A stretch of DNA of 64,000 bases, from NCBI GenBank assembly GCA_008933995.1, contig WARS01000011.1, positions 9,267,516 through 9,331,515 of the forward strand. The letters run 5' to 3'. Every line of letters starts with the position of its first letter. Within the stretch, counting starts at the first letter, position 1. Position numbers and translations under genes: made by a program. Source of the stretch: Datnioides undecimradiatus. Lineage: Eukaryota; Chordata; Actinopteri; Lobotiformes; Datnioididae. Positions 23,301-33,756 of the stretch are shown here, one piece after another. The notes below the pieces were generated by a model, which ran no database searches, had not been told where the DNA came from, and was given only the letters and a program-made list of their open reading frames with translations.

Positions 23301-25404
23301 ACTGGAATCAGTTTGTTCAGTTCATTCAGTTTAAATCAAGTTGTGCTTGGTCTTGTGGGACATGACACTGAAGTATACACAACATACTAATTTTAGAGTT
23401 CCAGCAAGTGGCCATAAATATAGCTTTCACACAACGTAACATTCATTAATAATAATGTAAACTGTTGATGTGGATGATTTGAAGTAAAGTGGAGTTTAAT
23501 TCAGAATTTGGACAAACTGACACGAGTACAAGGAACTTAATTTTTACTGTATACAGCTCAAAATGGTCCTTGCAATGTGTTAGCACTTTTGCACATTTAA
23601 CTAATAACTTTTACAGAAGCGTAATGAATGATGTTTGCAGCTATCTTTGACTACAAAAGTGCAAGCCGTGTTTACATCCAAACATGACTGATGTTCCTCT
23701 TAAGTAACCGAAACATGCGTCTGCTGGTTCATGTGTGAAAAGTAGATGGAAGGTTGCATCAGCCATCTACAGGTCGCCCCTTTTCATTAACTACGCCCCG
23801 CTGCTGGAACACAGTTAGCTTAAAATATGGGCTCGATGGGGCTCATTTTCCTCTCTGAAAATAAAACATTTGGTGCAATTTCTCCTATAAATGACAGAAA
23901 ACAACTTCCTCTGACTGGTTTGGTGATCCATCACAGCAAACAAAACAAATGCTGGCCCTTTCAGTTTCATGTGATTCCCCTGTGACCAGGTTGAGTTTGA
24001 GTACATGTTCAGAGGCATCTCATTGGTCCACAACAAGATTTGGCCTCTCTGACTGGATGGGTAAAGTCAGAGGTGTGCATGTCGACTATTATTTGACGTG
24101 ATGAAATTGCCTCTGTCATCACGGTAGATCATCTTTAGCAGCGCAAAACACATAGGTATTTTCATCCAGATAGAATTTTCTTTGATAGAAACAAAGTGCT
24201 CCATAAATGACAGAGAAACCATTTCTAACCGCCGAGCGAAGTAACTAGCAGTTCTGCATGAAACAACTGTGGGATTTCCCAGGAAGTCAATGAAAGGGCA
24301 GAGCCACGAGTGCCTGAGCAGAACCAGAGTCTGTGCAGATGCACACCGGATAATAAGCTGCTTTAATGAAGAATGCAGCGACTTAAACTGGTTTGAGAGC
24401 AGCAGAAATGCTTGCATTAGCAGCAGGAGCCCTGCACATCACTAAAGTTACTACTGTTTGTTTTTTTTGTTTTTTTTGATACACTAATCACTAATTGTTG
24501 GCTGCACACTGTTAAGTGTGAGTTGTAAGTTATTGTACCACTGGTTTCGGCCTTGATAACCTACATTTTGGCTGCGATGGCCCAATAATTTAGTTTTTGC
24601 CAACGTGGCCTTGCCCTGACTTAATTCCAGGCCTGTTAATTGCCGTAATTGCATTCCACCCCGCTTCCTGTCAATCAGCTAACACTCAGGAACATTTCTT
24701 CCAGCAAATAATCCATCCAAAACACACGACGTCAAAATGTAATTATTATCTGCCTCCTTGTATTAAGGTCTGTGTTAATTGTGACGGCAGTTAATTAGGA
24801 GCCGGGGATGGGTTAGACGCTACAAAGTTTGTATTTAATTAAAGCAATAATAATAATAATAATAGTAAAAAAGAAGATTAAATGTATAAATCTACAAGGA
24901 CAAATTTGGCGCACAGCAAAACAACTGCAGCAAAACGTGGCCCAGGCACGGGTAAATAAGCTGAAAGTCGACACAGCACCGGCGGCTGTGTGGTTAACAC
25001 AAGACCGCAGACCTGCAAATTGGGCTTTAAAAATGGCACAAAACAAACACAAGCAGGATACCAGCTTGCGAGAGATGAGTTACGAGGAATATCTTTGGGA
25101 AGAATGCAAACACACAAAAGGATGAATAACAAGTCAACAAAAGTAATCTTGCAGTGTTGTTATCCAGCACAATGGGATGACAAACGCTCGCTGGTGTACG
25201 GCAAAGTGCCTGTAATGGTTTTTATTGTTTGGAGGTGGCTCACAAAGAGGTGATGCAGAGATGGATGTTAATCAAATGCTCTCCGGCTGTCGTATGAATG
25301 AGTGGAGGCACATGCGCGGCGTTTTGGAGCACCATTTAAGATTTAGATTCTATTTCGCAGCTGTGTGAGATGACTGACAATCGCTGTCAGATTCCACTCC
25401 ATTA
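23301..25404. other. non-transposase block inside the hAT; enhancer-like in part
   Basis: These 2.1 kb show no transposase, gene or named repeat. The minus-strand frame at 24067-24417 (116 codons) has no family I recognise. From about 24560 to 25400 the sequence looks like vertebrate conserved non-coding DNA: several TAATT cores (TTAATTGCCGTAATTGC, TGTAATTATTATC, GGCAGTTAATTAGGAG) and an exact PBX-PREP/MEIS composite site on the minus strand (TGATTGACAG, 24677-24668). Function and conservation are inferred, not shown. A small (TAA)n run lies near 24846. Confidence 0.4.
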
Positions 25405-25422
25405 CNTATATATATATATATC
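25405..25422. other. single ambiguous base followed by a (TA)n tract
   Basis: The only N in the window is at 25405, immediately before a (TA)n run. Such a base marks an unresolved or joined point in the assembly, so continuity across it should not be taken for granted. Confidence 0.95.
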
Positions 25423-25515
25423 TCCATGTAATAAATATTAGTTCACACAGTGATGCTGGCCTGGCCTGTCTGTCAAATTTTAAAACTTAATGTGGCCCCT
25501 GAGCCAAAAAGTTTG

Positions 25516-25523
25516 GCCTAAGA
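25516..25523. repeat. right target-site duplication of the hAT element (GCCTAAGA)
   Basis: Exact match to 20935-20942, directly after the right terminal sequence AAAAAGTTTG. Confidence 0.8.
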
Positions 25524-25561
25524 TGTACTGACCACCTGATAAATATATAGGTCTGATATGT

Positions 25562-26045
25562 GCTCTTCTTCAATCTACATTTTGCTCTCCACCAACTCCT
25601 GATTTCATTTTAGATACTAAATGCTTCACTATATTCACCAGCTAGCTATGAACTTGTCTCAATTGTAAACTGACAGTGTTGACAAATAATGTAAAGCAGG
25701 TTTATTAGACTTCTAGGGCAGAAAACAACACTGTGAAGCAGTTTCTGGACAGCTAAACAATAAGCTGGAGCTCACTGTTAAGCCCAATAAAGCAGAAAGT
25801 ACAGCAGACATAGACCAAAATAAACATTAATTTGGCAAAGTCAATATTCTCTGTCCTTTTAGCTCTGATTTGGGCTCCACCAACTCCCACGGGAAATATA
25901 AAATTAGTTCTGAGATTGTCCTCTATGTTCACTAGCTGGTTACTAACTGTGTCTGTGTCAGGTAGTGTACGAATGGGTTTATCTGAGCTTTTTTTCCTGA
26001 AAACAATACCTGCCGCTGGAAAAAATGCTAATGAGAGCATTGAGT
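25562..26045 (+). repeat. two tandem copies of teleost repeat family C
   Basis: Unit 1 (about 25562-25690) reads CTCTCCACCAACTCCTGATT and later ATTCACCAGCTAGCTATGA. Unit 2 (about 25845-26045) reads TGGGCTCCACCAACTCCCA, then GTTCACTAGCTGGTTACTAA and GAAAACAATACCTGC. Both follow a teleost repeat recalled as 'GGGCTCCACCAACTCCTGAGGGAAATATCTGGC...GTTCACCAGCTGGTCGCTAAC'. A third, inverted copy is at 27680-27770. Confidence 0.6.
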
Positions 26046-27259
26046 GTGAGTTAAGACACTCGTGGTTAAAGAAAAACAACAAATGAAAAGATCCTACAAT
26101 GAGCTGACGAGGAATACAGAGCTGGGTGATAATTATATGTGAGTTTATTGCAGCAACTATATACTAATATAAAAAATTTGATAAAAAATCACCAGATAAA
26201 TTGGATGTTGTTTTATTTCAACTCAGAGATGGATTTAGGTGCAATAATTTTAATAGTGATTTTTTTCTTTTGCTTAACATCTCTGTATAATTATTCCTAG
26301 GTGTAGAAAACATTCATTGGCTCCTCAGCTCTGGGACTAGAACTGGGAGCAAACATGGGAGTGATGGAGAGGACATTATGTGAAATTCTGAAGAACCTCT
26401 AGGGACCATTACAAACCACTTACCATATTTATACTATGAAATATTCAGGCAGCACTTTTCCCAGTAAGCACACAACCATTCTTGAAATCAAATGCAACCA
26501 AACTAAAAGCAACATGTGAACATATGGTTGCCTGGCCAGCAGCCTGGAAAACATGTCTTTTCATTGTGGATGTTGGCAGAGTTGAGTCAGTGCCGTATAT
26601 GAGATTTTAAATCCCATTTTTTTGTATAATGTGGAGGATTAAATATTCTAATATCTGCAGGGACTAGAACTCAAACTTCAGATGCAAGATATAAAACAGA
26701 CTTCAGTGCGGGACGTTGTAAAGGCTTGTTTAATAACCACTCTACATATTTGCTGGATTTTGTTTGGAGAGGTCTCTTTTCTCCTCTTTCCCTGCCAGCA
26801 ATGGCAGGGAAATCATTTCGGTCTCTGTATATAAAAGGTGGTGTGCCCTGGTCTTTTTTCCTCATCCTGTAATTCTGATGGTGAGAGTCTGAAAGCTTCC
26901 TTCCTGTCTGGGAAATGGCATGCTAATGACCTGCTCTTCCCTCTTCTCTAGTCCTGTATCACAGCTGTCTAATGAGAGCATCGGGGTATAAGTGGCCGGT
27001 GATGATGGATGCCTTCGGTTTTATCAGCTGCAAGCGACTGATTAGTCCTGAAGAAATTATCCATTTGCTTTGGGCTGAAATCTCAGTCAGTCTTTGTCCA
27101 AATATAGATTTCTGTTCCCCATCCAGTAGTGATATAAATATCCTAATTTAAAATCTCATTATTGGGCAAACTGCAGACCAGATAGACATAGGCATATTTT
27201 AAGATGCTCTAATTAATGTTTGTAGACACCATAGTAGTGTGGGATCAGGGATTGTCTGT

Positions 27260-27660
27260 TTGCTGGTCAGTTAGTCCATTACTTTGATCCAAACTGAAAT
27301 TTGTCAATCACTATCTGATAGACTATAATGAAATTACACATTTTGACATTCATGGTTCCCAGAAGCTGAATCTCACTGTGGACTTTAACAACTAATGGAT
27401 GGATTTTGTTGCCATTGGACATTCCTGCCACCTGATTTATAGAGTTCTTACGTAGAACTGAATACCTGCAAAATGATTGAAATTCCCATTAGTTGCACTA
27501 TGTGTTTTGTGATAATTAGTATTTGTTAGCATGCTAACATGATTTCTAGGATTGTGAACATGGTAAACATACTACCTGCAAAACACAATGTATATTAGCA
27601 TTCTGATGTTAGCATTTATCACAAAGCACCACTGTGCCAGAGAACGTACACCGGCACTAG
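27260..27660 (+). repeat. long copy of teleost repeat family B
   Basis: The ordered blocks TTTGATCCAAACTGAAAT, ACATTCATGGTTCCCAGA, GGATGGATTTTGTTGCCAT, AATACCTGCAAAATGATTG, TTAGCATGCTAACATG, GTGAACATGGTAAACATAC and TTAGCATTTATCACAAAGCA match a common teleost repeat known for its 'TTAGCATGCTAACA' and 'AAAGCACCGCTGTGCC' motifs. It is diverged, hence old. Confidence 0.65.
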
Positions 27661-27679
27661 CTGTCTGTCTGCCCGGCAG

Positions 27680-27770
27680 ACTAATGAACATTTGATAGAT
27701 AAAGAGCCAGATATTTCCCCCAGGGAGCAGTTGGAGAACAAAACTGAGCTAAAATAAGGTTCAATACTTG
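27680..27770 (-). repeat. fragment of teleost repeat family C (inverted)
   Basis: AAAGAGCCAGATATTTCCCC, then AGGGAGCAGTTGGAG, is the reverse complement of the family C block 'CTCCAACTGCTCCCT...GGGGAAATATCTGGCTCTTT'. Confidence 0.55.
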
Positions 27771-30117
27771 AAACACATTTCCCAGACACTGAGGGTTTCT
27801 CTCCTTAGTGCTTAGTATTCATCTTCTCACAGAGGTGAAAAATATTTTCAGACAGTAAAAACTATCATACAAACTAAAGCTCTTTAAGCTTTGAATGTCT
27901 TCTTATGAACACCCTTTAATTCATTCATGTGTCTTAATAGTTTTAAAATAAGCTGAACATTAATGTAAACTTAATGTGTACATATCTCTTACAGCTTCCT
28001 CACTTCAATTCAGTCTTCCCTCTCCATTTAAGGTGGTACATCTCAAATGGAATTGCAAATTAAGTGTAAATTTAAATAAGGCCTGCCATCTAACGTCTTT
28101 TATCAAGGGGACAGTTTATTTCCTTATCGAAGCCCTGAAACAGGGAAAAGCGGAATTATCACATACATAGAGTGAGTGTAAGTTAAGTCCGTAAGAAGAT
28201 TTATTTGCATAAGCACACACAGCCGAAGCAGCTTCCTGTGAAACAGCTTTTGATGAAAAGACCTTGTTGAGTATATGACTAGTGTACCACTGAATGTGCA
28301 GAGGTTTGTGTCTTTATTCTTAGAAATTATTATGAAAACTTTGAATTTTAATGTACTAATAAATACCTAAACCTAAATACCTGGCTTCTTCTGATTAAAT
28401 TCACAATTTTTCTTTTTAACATCCTGTTGGGCATTAAAACCCATATGGGAATATGAAACATGTAAGACAGAGATGTTTTGCCTCATTAACTGCTTAAAAT
28501 CTCTCTTTTAAAATAGTCTTTGGTGCTTTGGTGCTGCGTTATTTACTGCAGGTTCATTTATGCATCACATGCTGGAAACAGTCAAACAGGACCTTCGGTT
28601 TGACTGTTGGCTCTTACACACCACTTGCTGTCAGTGTGACACATAAGGGGCACATTTGCACACATTCTGTCACTTACCTACTGGTGACTAAATGAAATGT
28701 GTTGGCAGTGAAGTTTGTCATTTGACTTCATTTTCTCCCTCTGGAAAATATCGATTATAGTGACTGCGTTTAAGAGATAAGAGCAGTGACAGAACAGTAC
28801 AGATTCAGAGCTATAAAAAAGTAAATAATGAATTATCAAAAGCTTAAACTCAGCATCAATTAAGACACGTTACTTTTTTGGGGACACATGATTTGCAATT
28901 TAACTGTTTTCTCTGTATTTTTTCCCCATCATTCCTGAAAGTACTGTCACAGAACTTAACAACTCACCTACAGATGTACTAATTTTCCTGTTTTGGTCTC
29001 ATATTTATATCGTTTACTCAGTCCATATCATATAATTTGTTTTGGGATTGTTTCCTTCTCAGTTGCATACCCTGGGAACTGAAATATTTCTCACCACTGT
29101 AGTGCCTCTGCAGCTGTGTGATATGAATTTTCATGAATGTGGCACCTTCACTGGCCAGGAAACTTAATGTGCCTCTGATATCTGTTGAATTTCTCACGTA
29201 CTGTATGAGTCGTGATGATAATGTTGACTGATAATGACAGCCTGGGAAATGTGATGACTAGTTTATTCAAATAATTTAAAAGTGTCTCTACTTGAAGATA
29301 AACATCAATACCTTGTGAATAGTTTTATATGCATTGGTTAACATATTTTTGGGTCACATCAGGACGATATTAATTATGATGCATTTGTTTATAGCATAAC
29401 CTACATGGTTATATATGTGATATACATAATTGAGTACATTTTGGCCTAAGTTTTAATGAGTCAGTGCCACATGGGCTAACACCTCTCAAGATGATAAATA
29501 TAGACATTTAAAAGCCACATGGAGTACGTTTTCCTTTACACTGGATGCCTTACTATCCCCTATTATCAGTACATCAGTCAATGCACCAATAAACAAGGAT
29601 AAAAGATGATTATAAGTAAATAATCAGACATTTCTAATTCACATATATGTTAAATAACTAATGAACACATTTATTTTTCGAGACACTAAACACTGTAATG
29701 TTTTCATTGTTCCCCAACAAAACGTCTCTGAACTCAAAATTTCCACTAATATGTGCAAAATTATGACGGCAAATCAGTCATAACCATTTGTGTATATACT
29801 TTGGAAACAGCCCAGTATTTGAATAACCATCTTCTTGGAGCTTCCAGCCTCCGAATAATCTCATTTGGACGAGGAAATGATATCAGAGATGATAGAAAGG
29901 GTGTTTCTGTGATTTGTTCTTTCTGTGGCAACTTAAATAAGCAGCTACTGTCACTAAGGAGCTCATCTTGCTACACCAAGACTCAAAACAGTTAAAGGAA
30001 ATCAGAGGTTAATGGGAAAAACAAACATGTTTTAGCAAAGATGTGTCTTGATATTGCAACTGACCTTGCTCTTGTAGTATTACATTGTAGTATTTGCTGT
30101 TTAAATGCACAATGTTA

Positions 30118-30118
<1 letters not shown>

Positions 30119-30164
<46 letters not shown>
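30119..30164. repeat. (CA)n microsatellite
   Basis: About 23 uninterrupted CA units in intergenic DNA. Confidence 0.97.
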
Positions 30165-30167
<3 letters not shown>

Positions 30168-30784
30168 CCACTACAAATTATCCAATTATCTAAAGGTTTG
30201 TTTGTGTTCATCCAATCAGTGTCCAGCCTGCCTCCTCTGGCTTCAGGGAACAAAATGAAGTCTTCTGTTGTGGTGGACAGTAGCCTTATGTAGAAATCTA
30301 CTTCCCTCTTGTGGTTACTAGTAATATTACAGCAGCAAACAGAAAGTGACTATTGGACTGGATTGAAGTTGGTGAAGTTTAACAAAAACAAATGATAAAA
30401 AGCACAGCAAGAAAGAGGTAACACCTATAATTCATAACAAAGCTGTTTGATACACACCTCTTCAAATAGACTGCAGCAGCAAGTAAGTACAGCTTTGAAA
30501 AAAGTCAATATATTACTCTCCATGTAAAAGACAAATTTGATAAGTTCTTTGAACATCAAACCAACTTATCAATTACAAGAAAAAACACATAAAACCTGAC
30601 TTTCCTTGAGAGAATGTACATATGAAATCAAAAACAAAAGTAGTCACACTGCAGAATTTGTCTGTTGTGATATGTCATTTGAATATGTCCAACGGTATAA
30701 ACATATATAGTTTTATTTGATTAGCTGATCATACTACTGTATGCAAAATTTTAATTTGCAAAGTAATTATACTGTGGTGCAAAT

Positions 30785-31425
30785 GAACAGGAATCAAAAG
30801 TACAATATTTCTCTCTGAGTTGGATGGACGAAGCCTTGTCTGTGAATGTCACTGCGACTTGCAGTTACTGGCAGTGACCAGAGGTGTCACCAAATCAACC
30901 AGAGGTAAGCTAGTTTTAGCATTTTATATACTGCTACCTTGTTTAATCTATAGCAATACATCACATTCAAAAAAATCAATCGCCATATGAAGCATTATTG
31001 TCATTTAAAAAAACTTTTATGCATTCAGAAAAGCAGCCCTGTTTTATGTGATAATTCATTTTCCAGCTGATCACAGAAGGTTTTTGAATAGTTTAAAGGG
31101 TGGGATTTCAAGCTCAACTTGCAAGCAAACACTGCATCCCCTTTCTTCATCCAAAGTATTCACAATCAAAATGACCAACATTTCTGATTAATGGCTTTTA
31201 TTGGACCAAAAAGGTACGAAAAATCTCAGAAATCTCTGAAAACTAACTAGTAAAAGACAAATGTAGTTGAGTCAAAAGTACAATATTTGATCCGAAAATG
31301 TAGTCACATAGAATTATAAAGCTACATGAAGTTTGAATACTCAAGTGAGATACAAGTACCTCAAATTTACCTCAAAAAAGTACTTGAGTGAATGTAATGT
31401 GATTTACTTACACCCCCCCACTGAT
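30785..31425 (+). repeat. copy of teleost repeat family D
   Basis: It includes AATCAAAAGTACAATATTTC, then TTTTATATACTGCTACC, AGTCAAAAGTACAATATTTG, GATACAAGTACCTCAAATTT and AAAAAGTACTTGAGTGAATG, ending CACCCCCCCACTG. This matches a teleost repeat recalled as 'AAAAGTACAATATTTCCCTC...AAAGTACAAGTACCTCAAAA...TACTTGAGTAAATG...TTCCACCACTG', which has CAGTGG-type inverted ends. A second copy lies in rergl intron 3. Confidence 0.6.
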
Positions 31426-31630
31426 GTCCTTAAAATGTAAACAACAGTAAACATTTCCCTTTAGCATTTGTAACAACATTGTTGAATATAACAATATTAT
31501 TAAACAGATGGACTCATTTTTTATCTTCTTTCACCTGCTAATTGCAGCCACAGAAAGGCGCGTGAGCTCAACCATGTGAGGAAGACATCATTGAATCATT
31601 GTTGTTATTGCTGTAAATGATTTGTTTACT

Positions 31631-31656
31631 CCGCCCACTGGTCGGTGCTATAATAA
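31631..31656 (+). promoter_or_regulatory. rergl core promoter elements (GC box and TATA-like)
   Basis: CCGCCC (31631-31636) is followed by TATAATAA (31649-31656), about 95 bp upstream of the rergl start codon. A TATA-like box here would place transcription start near 31680, just inside a CAG-rich 5' UTR. This is inferred from motif spacing only. Confidence 0.45.
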
Positions 31657-31665
31657 CTGCTCTGA

Positions 31666-31709
31666 GCAGCAGGAGCAGCAGCAGCACAGCAGCAGCAGCA
31701 GCAGCAGCC
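31666..31709. repeat. interrupted (CAG)n tract in the rergl 5' UTR
   Basis: Repeated AGC/CAG triplets, including seven or so in a row near 31690-31708, lie in the presumed 5' leader of rergl. They may be length-variable. Confidence 0.85.
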
Positions 31710-31713
31710 TCAC

Positions 31714-31749
31714 ATGGAGCTGAGCTGCTCAACACAGCTGTTTCACTGA
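31714..31749 (+). CDS. short upstream ORF in the rergl leader
   Basis: An ATG at 31714 opens a frame of 11 codons (MELSCSTQLFH) ending in TGA at 31747-31749, two bases before the rergl ATG at 31752. It has G at +4 but C at -3, a moderate context, while the main ATG has A at -3 and G at +4. It would be a uORF if transcription starts upstream of 31714, as the TATA-like box suggests. The peptide resembles nothing I know; any effect would be on translation of rergl. Confidence 0.45.
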   Translation: MELSCSTQLFH

Positions 31750-31751
31750 AA

Positions 31752-33052
31752 ATGGATGCCAACATTGTTGTCATGGGGACCGAAAGTGTTGGGAAATCAG
31801 GTAAGAACATGTCTGTAGAGGAGAAATCATTATATTTACACTTCTGTTGCACTCGATGAGTTAAAGATTGTTGTTTTACAGCTCTGACTGTGCGCCTCTT
31901 AACTCGGAGATTCATTGGAGAGTATGGAGATATTGGTAAGTGTCAAGTCCAGCATTACTAACTTTGATGCAATGCAGCCTTTTAACTTCATCTAACATTA
32001 CATTTACTTTTTCGTCTTGCAGAATCCATCTACAGTCACAGTTTTATGGTAGATGGGAGGGAAATCACTCTCAACATTTGGGACTCTCCTTATTCTGAGG
32101 TAAAAAGGCATGTGAATAACTGACATTTGCTATCAACAAATCTTGGCGTTACAATGCACTTTTGTTCTCCCAACCTGCTGTGTTGTTACAGGAGGTAGAA
32201 GGTGTCTCTAAACTGAGTAAAAGTATAAATACTACAGTGTAAAAACACTGCAGTACAAGAAAAAGCATCTTTATTCTAAATTAAGTAAAAGTTGAACGAA
32301 ATGTAAATTCCCTAAAGTCCCCTTCATGCTGTTATTAAATTGTTAACATCACTTTTAAATGTTGCACCTAGTTTTAACTAAACTTTTGGGTAGTTTGAAC
32401 TTTAACTAAGTATAATATTCTTCTTCATCTGAAAAGTATGTAACGATTGCAGCAGGTGAGCAGTAAAAAGCACAATCTTTCTGAAACATTTTAATGTTAA
32501 AATTTATATAAAATTAAAAAAAAAACAACTCAAGAAAACATAAGATATTTTTGTACGTGATTTAAAGTATGTTGTTACTTTCCACCAGTGGTTGCTGTAG
32601 ATGAACTTGAATTTGTGATTTCACAGGATTTGTCTGTGGAGACGTCACTCCTTGAGAAGAAGGTCCAGTGGGCAGATGGCTACGTTCTTGTCTACAGCAT
32701 CTGCGACAGATCCAGTTTCAACACCGTCAGCAGGCTCATTCAAACAATCAAGTCCAATAAAGACTACCTGAATGCAGACAAAGCACCCATAGTGATTGTG
32801 GGCAACAAGAGGGACCTGCACCACCAGCGGACAGTGCTGAGTGAGGAGGGCTGGCTGCTGGCTCTCAAAACAGACTGCCACTTCTATGAGGTGTCGGCAG
32901 CCGAGAACTACCACAGCGTGCTCATGGTGTTTCATGGGCTGGTGGACAGGATGAAGGACGTCAAGTTGACTGTGAAGAGGCCTCTGAGGTTTAAAGGCAT
33001 AGTGAAGAGCATGTCTGCAGTGTTTGCCAGAAGACGGACAGACTCCTTTTAG
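31752..33052 (+). CDS. rergl: RERG-like (RERGL-type) Ras-family small GTPase, four exons
   Basis: Exons: 31752-31800, 31882-31935, 32023-32099 and 32627-33052. All introns are GT-AG (donors GTAAGA, GTAAGT, GTAAAA; acceptors TTTACAG, CTTGCAG, TTCACAG), and together the exons give 606 bp and 201 residues. The product is a Ras-like G domain with short ends. Landmarks: P-loop GTESVGKS (9-16), LTVRLLTRRFIGEY (18-31), WADGYVLVYSICDRSSF after the third strand, guanine-binding NKRD and the G5 motif EVSAA. It ends KSMSAVFARRRTDSF with no CAAX box, so it is probably not prenylated. The LTVR-LT-RFIGEY, WADG-V-VY, DRSSF and C-terminal KSM blocks match human RERGL (205 aa) better than RERG or RASL12. The catalytic motifs are degenerate: the DxxGQ motif reads DSPYSE and the switch-I Thr is missing. 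RERGL's function is poorly known. It could be a fish-specific paralogue. Confidence 0.88.
32190..32592 (+). repeat. copy of teleost repeat family D in rergl intron 3
   Basis: It contains GAGTAAAAGTATAAATACTA, CAGTACAAGAAAAAGCATC, TAAATTAAGTAAAAGTTGAA, TAAATGTTGCACCTAG and the terminal TTACTTTCCACCAGTGG. The order matches a teleost repeat recalled as 'AAGTAAAAGTACTAATACTACA...AATGTTGCAGCTGG...TTACTTTCCACCACTGG'. It fills most of the 527-bp intron and ends 34 bp before exon 4. Confidence 0.6.
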
Positions 33053-33750
33053 TAACTCTGTGACAGAAGAGGGAGTTTTCTCCTGAATCTGCATTAGGGA
33101 GGTTACACATTAAGCGTATTTGACTGCATGGATATCACAGTGTGCAACAAAGTGTCTCATATGTTACTGTGCCAAAGGTAATAATGATGTCTCCTGAGGC
33201 AGAGATACGACAGAGGTGGGAGCTACACTTCTCTAAATGTGTTCTTCTCTAGTGTGTTAAGACACCTGAAGAGATAAAAAGCCATTAAGCTTCAGCAAAC
33301 ATGGAGACAAAATGATGTCACAGAGGTTACAGATGGCTTTTCGTGACAGCACTTCAAGCTGTCTGTCACACCAGACTGATGAAGAAACATTCATTCATGC
33401 AGATGCTTGACTAATTTACTATTGTGTGCAAAAAAGTATGCAATATGTTTAGGCAACATTTACCAGCTGTGGCTTCAGATCGGAAGAAGCTCTATGCACA
33501 AGTGAAATGTGCCTTTACTGATGATACTGACCAAAGATAAAGTCTTAAGATTGAAAAAAAAACCTCTTCTCCTTTGCTGGACCAAGTGTCCTGCAATTCC
33601 TGAGAGTAAAACATACATATTTGTATTTATTCAAGTCTGAACACTGTAAAGCAAAAGAACAAACTAAGTATTTTATATATTTATGAGCTTCATGATCATG
33701 GGTCATGTAATGAAGGTCTGAACATTGTTTTGTGGATTATAATGGATTTA

Positions 33751-33756
33751 AATAAA
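33751..33756 (+). other. rergl polyadenylation signal (AATAAA)
   Basis: AATAAA lies 0.7 kb after the rergl stop and is followed within 30 bases by a T/GT-rich stretch (TGTTTGTTTTT), a normal 3' end arrangement. It implies a 3' UTR of about 720 bp. Confidence 0.65.

Larger units (their letters stand above)
20943..25515 (+). mobile_element. decayed hAT (Charlie-like) DNA transposon with nested insertions
   Basis: The left end CAGGCATGGGCAAACTACGG is a classic hAT/Charlie-type terminus. The right end reads GTGGCCCCTGAGCCAAAAAG-TTTG, which pairs imperfectly with the left end and seems to lack the last ~10 bases (expected CCCATGCCTG). Exact 8-bp flanks (GCCTAAGA) support a true insertion. Of the transposase only the first ~110 codons remain (21193-21535). 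After that come a (TA)n(CA)n(TA)n tract, an R4-like LINE, another repeat fragment, about 2 kb of non-transposase sequence, and a single N beside (TA)n at 25405. The element cannot be autonomous. The odd interior could reflect successive insertions or an assembly join in the TA tracts. Confidence 0.8.
25524..31600. other. gene-free intergenic stretch upstream of rergl
   Basis: No exon or RNA gene is supported. It contains repeat families C, B and D and a (CA)n tract (all listed). The segment at about 26880-27080 is non-repetitive and of even composition, possibly conserved non-coding DNA, but unproven. Confidence 0.6.

Noticed and set aside
24067-24417. 116-codon minus-strand open frame inside the hAT
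   Set aside because: I recognise no domain, and there is no splice or promoter context. Kept only as part of the unexplained interior block.
31568-31915. 115-codon minus-strand frame with Ala and Leu runs
   Set aside because: Produced by the CAG tract opposite the rergl leader and exon 1.
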